From Gammaproteobacteria bacterium (GTDB lineage: Bacteria; Pseudomonadota; Gammaproteobacteria; Enterobacterales; Alteromonadaceae), in NCBI GenBank assembly GCA_027484495.1, contig JAIXSW010000483.1:1-7235 (forward strand): a stretch of 7,235 bases of DNA. The letters run 5' to 3'. How positions within the stretch are numbered: position 1 is the first letter of the stretch; each line of letters begins with the position of its first letter. Both the position numbers and the translations under genes were made by a program. Under the pieces are notes generated by a model. The model made no database searches and had not been told where the DNA came from. It saw nothing but the letters and a program-made list of their open reading frames with translations. Of this stretch, positions 3,947 to 7,235 are shown one piece after another.

Positions 3947-5752
3947 TTATTGAGGAGTAAAGGTGGTTTTTCCAGCAGAAAAGCATGCGAGCACTGAACC
4001 TGGCGGGGTGTCGTCCAGGTCAAACAGATATTGAGCCAGCGGGTTTGTAAGCAATTTATCTACGTTGGATGCAACGCCTCTTCCGCCCATGAGAAGCTGA
4101 TCTTCAGTGGTGGATTGAACTATTGCGCTATTCAATCTATCTGAAATTTTGAGCTCCACATTATGCATTTGTTTAGTAACCACGCAGATGTTGGTCGTGA
4201 ATTTTCGCACTACGGCTTCAACATTGCGCAGGTAGTCAAATACGATAATGTTATCGGAACGCTCACCACCGAGCCTGCCTAGAATTTCAGGACGGCCTAT
4301 TGAGACAAATTCATCCTTAATCGCCTGACGCACTTTTAGATTTATGTTTGCGTAGGGGGTGTTCATATCAAAGCTTGCTGTACGCAACTCCTTTCCATTC
4401 GCGTCGATCTGGCTACTATAAATGCCGAGGTTAGATGTAAATATTATTATACACTGGCTGAAATCGCTAACTTCCCCTGAGCCGTTTGTCAGCCGCCCAT
4501 CTGAAAGTATTGAGAGGAAGATATCCCAAATTCGGGGGTGTGCTTTTTCGACTTCATCGAAGAGGATCACACAGGCAGGCTTCTTCTTGACCGATTCAGT
4601 CAATTGCCCACCCGCTTCAAAACCTACGTAGCCAGGTGGAGCACCTATCAGGCGGCTCACAGAGTGATCATGCCGGAATTCAGCCATGTCAAACCGAATC
4701 ATGGTTTTTGGGTCGCCAAAGATAAGTTCAGCCAGAGTTTTTGCCAGCTCGGTTTTGCCAACTCCAGTGGGACCAGCAAGCATGAGCGCCGCTTTTGGTA
4801 GACGACTTTTACTACCCTCGTGTGCTCCTGCCAGGCCGGTGCATGCTTTCTTTAATACCGAGGTTACAGCTGAAATAGCATGTGGCTGGCCTTTGACCCT
4901 TTCGGACATTATTGCTTCAGCTTTTTTAACTTGATCTCGTAACTGCTGGCCGAGCCACGGACTATGAGTTACGCCAAGTCGATGGATATTGGCCATTTCA
5001 TCAATATCTGTAAGTGTTTTTACCTCTGGTGCACTTAAAGCTACTTCAATTAACCTATCGATAGCAGCTAGGCTCCAATCGTCTGACGACCTAGCAATAG
5101 ATGCTGATAGCAGCGGGATAGTGGTGTTTATTTTCTCAGCTAAACGTTTGCAGCGGATACTTGCGTAGGCAAATCGTGTATCTTGACTTGCTGAACCCAT
5201 GTAAATGTTACGTATGTAGGGGTTGGCAGTTAAACTCTGTGGTAACAGCGATGCCTTTGCTACTCTTAGTACAATGAAGCTATGAGGACCAGCATTCCGA
5301 GCGTGGTCGTCCAGAACTCGTAAAAGTTGAAATTCATCGCCCGCTGGGTTGGTGATGCTTTCAAAAAGCAGGCTTGCATCAATAATCAAACAGTATTTGC
5401 TGTTTTCATCAGCGGGAAGTAGTTTGAATTGCTCGAGTGCTTTTAGTAAAGATACTTCTGTTGTTTCAACTAACTGCTTTGGTAACTGGGTTGAGATTAC
5501 CTCATTACCATGAAGTTTACTAAGGGTAATTTTATTTTGGGCTGGTTCATAAACCCAGGTTGCTGCAGCATCTAGCGCCTTGTGTACTAGTTGCTCGAAA
5601 CTGATGATCATCGGTCGCTCAGAGGTTTTGTTGGTAATACAAAATCTGTCGTACTCGCGAGCCCCCACCACTAGCATTGTATTGGACACATTGGCGCTAA
5701 CTTGGATCGACGTTTCGAGGATTTCATCCAGCACGGTGTTCTTTCCCATCAT
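3947..5752 (-). CDS. Clp/HSP100-type AAA+ ATPase with single active module and atypical N-terminal half, 601 aa
   Basis: The C-terminal half (about 283-590) is a ClpA/ClpB second-ATPase-like module. It contains the RVKGQPHAI entry motif, Walker A GPTGVGKT (327-334), pore-loop GYVG (374-377), Walker B VILFDE (395-400), sensor 1 TSN (439-441), arginine finger region RPEILGR (487-493), and sensor 2 GGRGV (556-560). All catalytic elements look intact, so it should hydrolyse ATP and thread or remodel a protein. I see no ClpP-docking IGL/IGF loop and no Clp N-terminal repeats, which argues against a protease subunit. Full ClpB/ClpV proteins have two ATPase rings and about 850 residues. Here the first 280 residues lack a Walker A but contain a Walker-B-like strand (YCLIIDASLLFE, 120-131), so they may be a degenerate ATPase or a substrate-binding domain. 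The start overlaps the stop of the coiled-coil gene (TAATG), implying coupled expression and a physical partnership. A second ATG follows at once and is better spaced from the G-rich ribosome site. Confidence 0.9.
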   Translation of the reverse strand: MMGKNTVLDEILETSIQVSANVSNTMLVVGAREYDRFCITNKTSERPMIISFEQLVHKALDAAATWVYEPAQNKITLSKLHGNEVISTQLPKQLVETTEVSLLKALEQFKLLPADENSKYCLIIDASLLFESITNPAGDEFQLLRVLDDHARNAGPHSFIVLRVAKASLLPQSLTANPYIRNIYMGSASQDTRFAYASIRCKRLAEKINTTIPLLSASIARSSDDWSLAAIDRLIEVALSAPEVKTLTDIDEMANIHRLGVTHSPWLGQQLRDQVKKAEAIMSERVKGQPHAISAVTSVLKKACTGLAGAHEGSKSRLPKAALMLAGPTGVGKTELAKTLAELIFGDPKTMIRFDMAEFRHDHSVSRLIGAPPGYVGFEAGGQLTESVKKKPACVILFDEVEKAHPRIWDIFLSILSDGRLTNGSGEVSDFSQCIIIFTSNLGIYSSQIDANGKELRTASFDMNTPYANINLKVRQAIKDEFVSIGRPEILGRLGGERSDNIIVFDYLRNVEAVVRKFTTNICVVTKQMHNVELKISDRLNSAIVQSTTEDQLLMGGRGVASNVDKLLTNPLAQYLFDLDDTPPGSVLACFSAGKTTFTPQ

Positions 5753-7173
5753 TACTCCCCCCCTGCTGTAAGGGCTTTAAGCTGTTTGGGTCTTTTCGCA
5801 CGCTTGATAGTGTTCTGGCGGTCAATCACTGCTTGCTCAGTGTTTATCTTGTTATTGCTACTACCTAGTTTGCACATACGCTCACAAACATTCTGGATAA
5901 TGGCTGGATCAGTCCCCATATCGTGAGCATCAGTCTCCATTTCCACCACTTTAGCAATAGTGGCTGTCTTTTCATCTGTACAAAAAGACGCCGTCTCACG
6001 AAACCAGATATTTGGGTTTTCTAAATCAATAAGTACCAATTTATTGGTTTGATCGACCAGCGGCTCAAAACCTTGCTCCCGCAAAGCTCTAACGAAGTCA
6101 GTCTCAAGGTATAAATTATCTAAGTGCTGTTGAGACTCTACACAGATTTGCTCATGTTCAAGCTGATGCTGAGTAGTCAGAGGTAGCCATCCCGCCATAA
6201 CCTGCTCTAGCTCAGAAACCAAAGCATCCCATCTTTTTGAGCGATTTTTATTCGCATGGAGCAAATCAGGCGGTGATAACAGTATTTTCTTCGCTAGTTC
6301 TGAATGCTGCTTTAGAACAGCCTCTCGAGCTACCAATCGTTGAATCAATTGTTTGCTCTGGTCTGTAGGCTCTGCCTCTAAGATAAACTGAATAAGCATT
6401 TGCGTGCCCATCGGTAATTCATTCTCGGATACACCCTTGGAGCTTAACGCTTTGGCTAAGCAATCTTTCATCGCACTTACAGCGCGGGCGCGTTGTTCGT
6501 TCTGATAAAGTAGAAGCGTGTTAGCTGCGTTGACGCTTGCATTTACTACTTCTCCCGAGAGTTGAATGCCGAGTTGACGCGATTCGAGTCGCCGCGATGT
6601 ATCGCTGTACATCTGAGACAACTCGTGTTGAACCTTATGCAGCAACACTAAATGTTGTTGCAGAGTTCCCAAAGATGCATTGCGATCTGGTTGAATGATG
6701 GCGAGAAAATTTGGCGTTTCTTCATGCAAAGTAGATGAGGCGAATGAAATTTTTTCTCTCAATAAACTCATAGCATGCTGCAATGAGTCAATTTCTCGCC
6801 AGGCAGCTGCTCGAGCTAAACGGTCTGCAAGAATTTCTTCAGCTACCGCAATTGCTTGTTGAAGTTCGTGTTCGAAGGCTCTAACAAATACGCCTAATTG
6901 GGAGACGTATTGTTCAAAGCCATCTGCGGTTGATGTACTTTCGGTAGGCCCTGGCCAAGCTGGTGCCTGCATTGTTAAATCAGGCAATTTAGCAGCAGCA
7001 TCATCAAGTTTGTACAGCAAATTCCTGAAGCGGCTATCAAGCTGACTCACTTGGCTTTGCGCAATATTTAAACGCATGCGTTCGCGCTCCGCAGCCGCTT
7101 CTTGTAACCGACGAAGTTCTTCTAATCGAGCTGTTGCAGCTGCTTTTCGGATTAAAATATAATTTTTTGACAT
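5752..7173 (-). CDS. coiled-coil-rich protein paired with AAA+ ATPase, 473 aa
   Basis: I do not recognise the family. The protein is almost wholly helical in composition, with heptad-like, Ala/Glu/Arg/Leu-rich stretches at about 10-60, 95-145, 165-200 and 270-300. It has a Pro/Thr/Ser linker (70-83), no signal peptide and no transmembrane segment. A more globular part occurs at 355-395 (strand-like LVLIDLENPNIWF), followed by an acidic stretch and a basic tail (KRAKRPKQLK, 457-466). This suggests a cytoplasmic scaffold or adaptor that delivers a client to the AAA+ protein encoded immediately downstream with a 1-nt overlap. The ATG at 7171-7173 is preceded by a weak G-rich ribosome site (GGGG, 7 nt away) and by an intrinsic terminator only 22 bp upstream. 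It therefore probably depends on read-through from a gene beyond the right edge. Function is inferred from context only. Confidence 0.85.
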   Translation of the reverse strand: MSKNYILIRKAAATARLEELRRLQEAAAERERMRLNIAQSQVSQLDSRFRNLLYKLDDAAAKLPDLTMQAPAWPGPTESTSTADGFEQYVSQLGVFVRAFEHELQQAIAVAEEILADRLARAAAWREIDSLQHAMSLLREKISFASSTLHEETPNFLAIIQPDRNASLGTLQQHLVLLHKVQHELSQMYSDTSRRLESRQLGIQLSGEVVNASVNAANTLLLYQNEQRARAVSAMKDCLAKALSSKGVSENELPMGTQMLIQFILEAEPTDQSKQLIQRLVAREAVLKQHSELAKKILLSPPDLLHANKNRSKRWDALVSELEQVMAGWLPLTTQHQLEHEQICVESQQHLDNLYLETDFVRALREQGFEPLVDQTNKLVLIDLENPNIWFRETASFCTDEKTATIAKVVEMETDAHDMGTDPAIIQNVCERMCKLGSSNNKINTEQAVIDRQNTIKRAKRPKQLKALTAGGE

Positions 7174-7195
7174 GTGCCTACCCCGTCAAATTTTG

Positions 7196-7227
7196 AAAAA
7201 AAAAAAAAAAAGCGCCTCGAAGGTCGC
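7196..7227 (-). terminator. intrinsic terminator of a gene beyond the right edge
   Basis: On the minus strand the stem GCG-a-CCT / AGG-CGC with a 3-nt loop (7212-7227) is followed directly by 16 consecutive T residues (7196-7211), the classic intrinsic terminator arrangement. The stem is short with one bulged A, but the T-run is very long. Transcripts entering from the right edge should largely stop here, just before the coiled-coil gene. Confidence 0.8.
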
Positions 7228-7235
7228 TATGAAAT

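Noticed and set aside
4422..4934. Plus-strand open frames opposite the AAA+ gene
   Set aside because: They are antisense of the highly conserved Walker and pore-loop region.
5580..5926. Plus-strand frames across the coiled-coil/AAA+ junction
   Set aside because: They have no motifs or ribosome sites and are shadows of two long, coupled genes.
7184..7189. TTGACG as a -35 element for the coiled-coil gene
   Set aside because: A -10 at proper spacing would fall inside the coding sequence with no suitable downstream start.

Overview
The window is about 7.2 kb of moderate-to-low GC DNA, and every gene I can support lies on the minus strand. A 128-bp ERIC-type repeat, two well-formed sigma-54 (-24/-12) promoters and Shine-Dalgarno sites of the AGGA/GGAG type point to a gammaproteobacterium. 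Vibrio, Shewanella and Aeromonas are plausible, but the sequence does not settle the genus. I see no tRNA, rRNA, CRISPR array, transposase or integrase.

Read in the direction of transcription, from the right edge to the left, there are three blocks. Block 1 (7227 to 3947) starts with an intrinsic terminator for a gene beyond the right edge. Only about 22 bp later comes a 473-aa coiled-coil-rich protein. It is translationally coupled (TAATG overlap) to a 601-aa AAA+ protein with a single intact Clp/HSP100-type C-terminal ATPase module and an unusual N-terminal half. Block 1 ends at a short hairpin and the ERIC element (3779-3906).

Block 2 (about 3760 to 1829) starts at a sigma-54 promoter (3613-3628) preceded by TTCA-N6-TGAA dyads. 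It is a compact four-gene operon: a 75-aa four-cysteine zinc-ribbon-like protein, a 143-aa membrane-anchored bacterial PH-like protein, a 105-aa protein with two transmembrane segments, and a 221-aa NYN/PIN-like putative nuclease.

Block 3 (about 1690 to 1) repeats the same control architecture: two TTCA-N6-TGAA dyads about 115 and 137 bp upstream of the predicted start of a second sigma-54 promoter (1556-1571). It drives a 42-aa mini-protein with eight consecutive glycines, a hairpin, a 173-aa exported protein, and the N-terminal 238 residues of a DHH-type phosphoesterase-like protein that runs off the left edge. In that protein the DHH motifs appear in permuted order.

The central observation is that two adjacent operons share the same regulatory layout: a paired dyad about 105 bp upstream of a -24/-12 promoter. 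This predicts one sigma-54 activator switching on both together. The combined products (zinc ribbon, PH-like and membrane proteins, NYN nuclease, Gly-rich peptide, exported protein, DHH protein) look like an inducible envelope- or nucleic-acid-stress or defence module. That functional reading is inference. The activator gene is not in the window, and whether the coiled-coil/AAA+ pair belongs to the same system is unknown.
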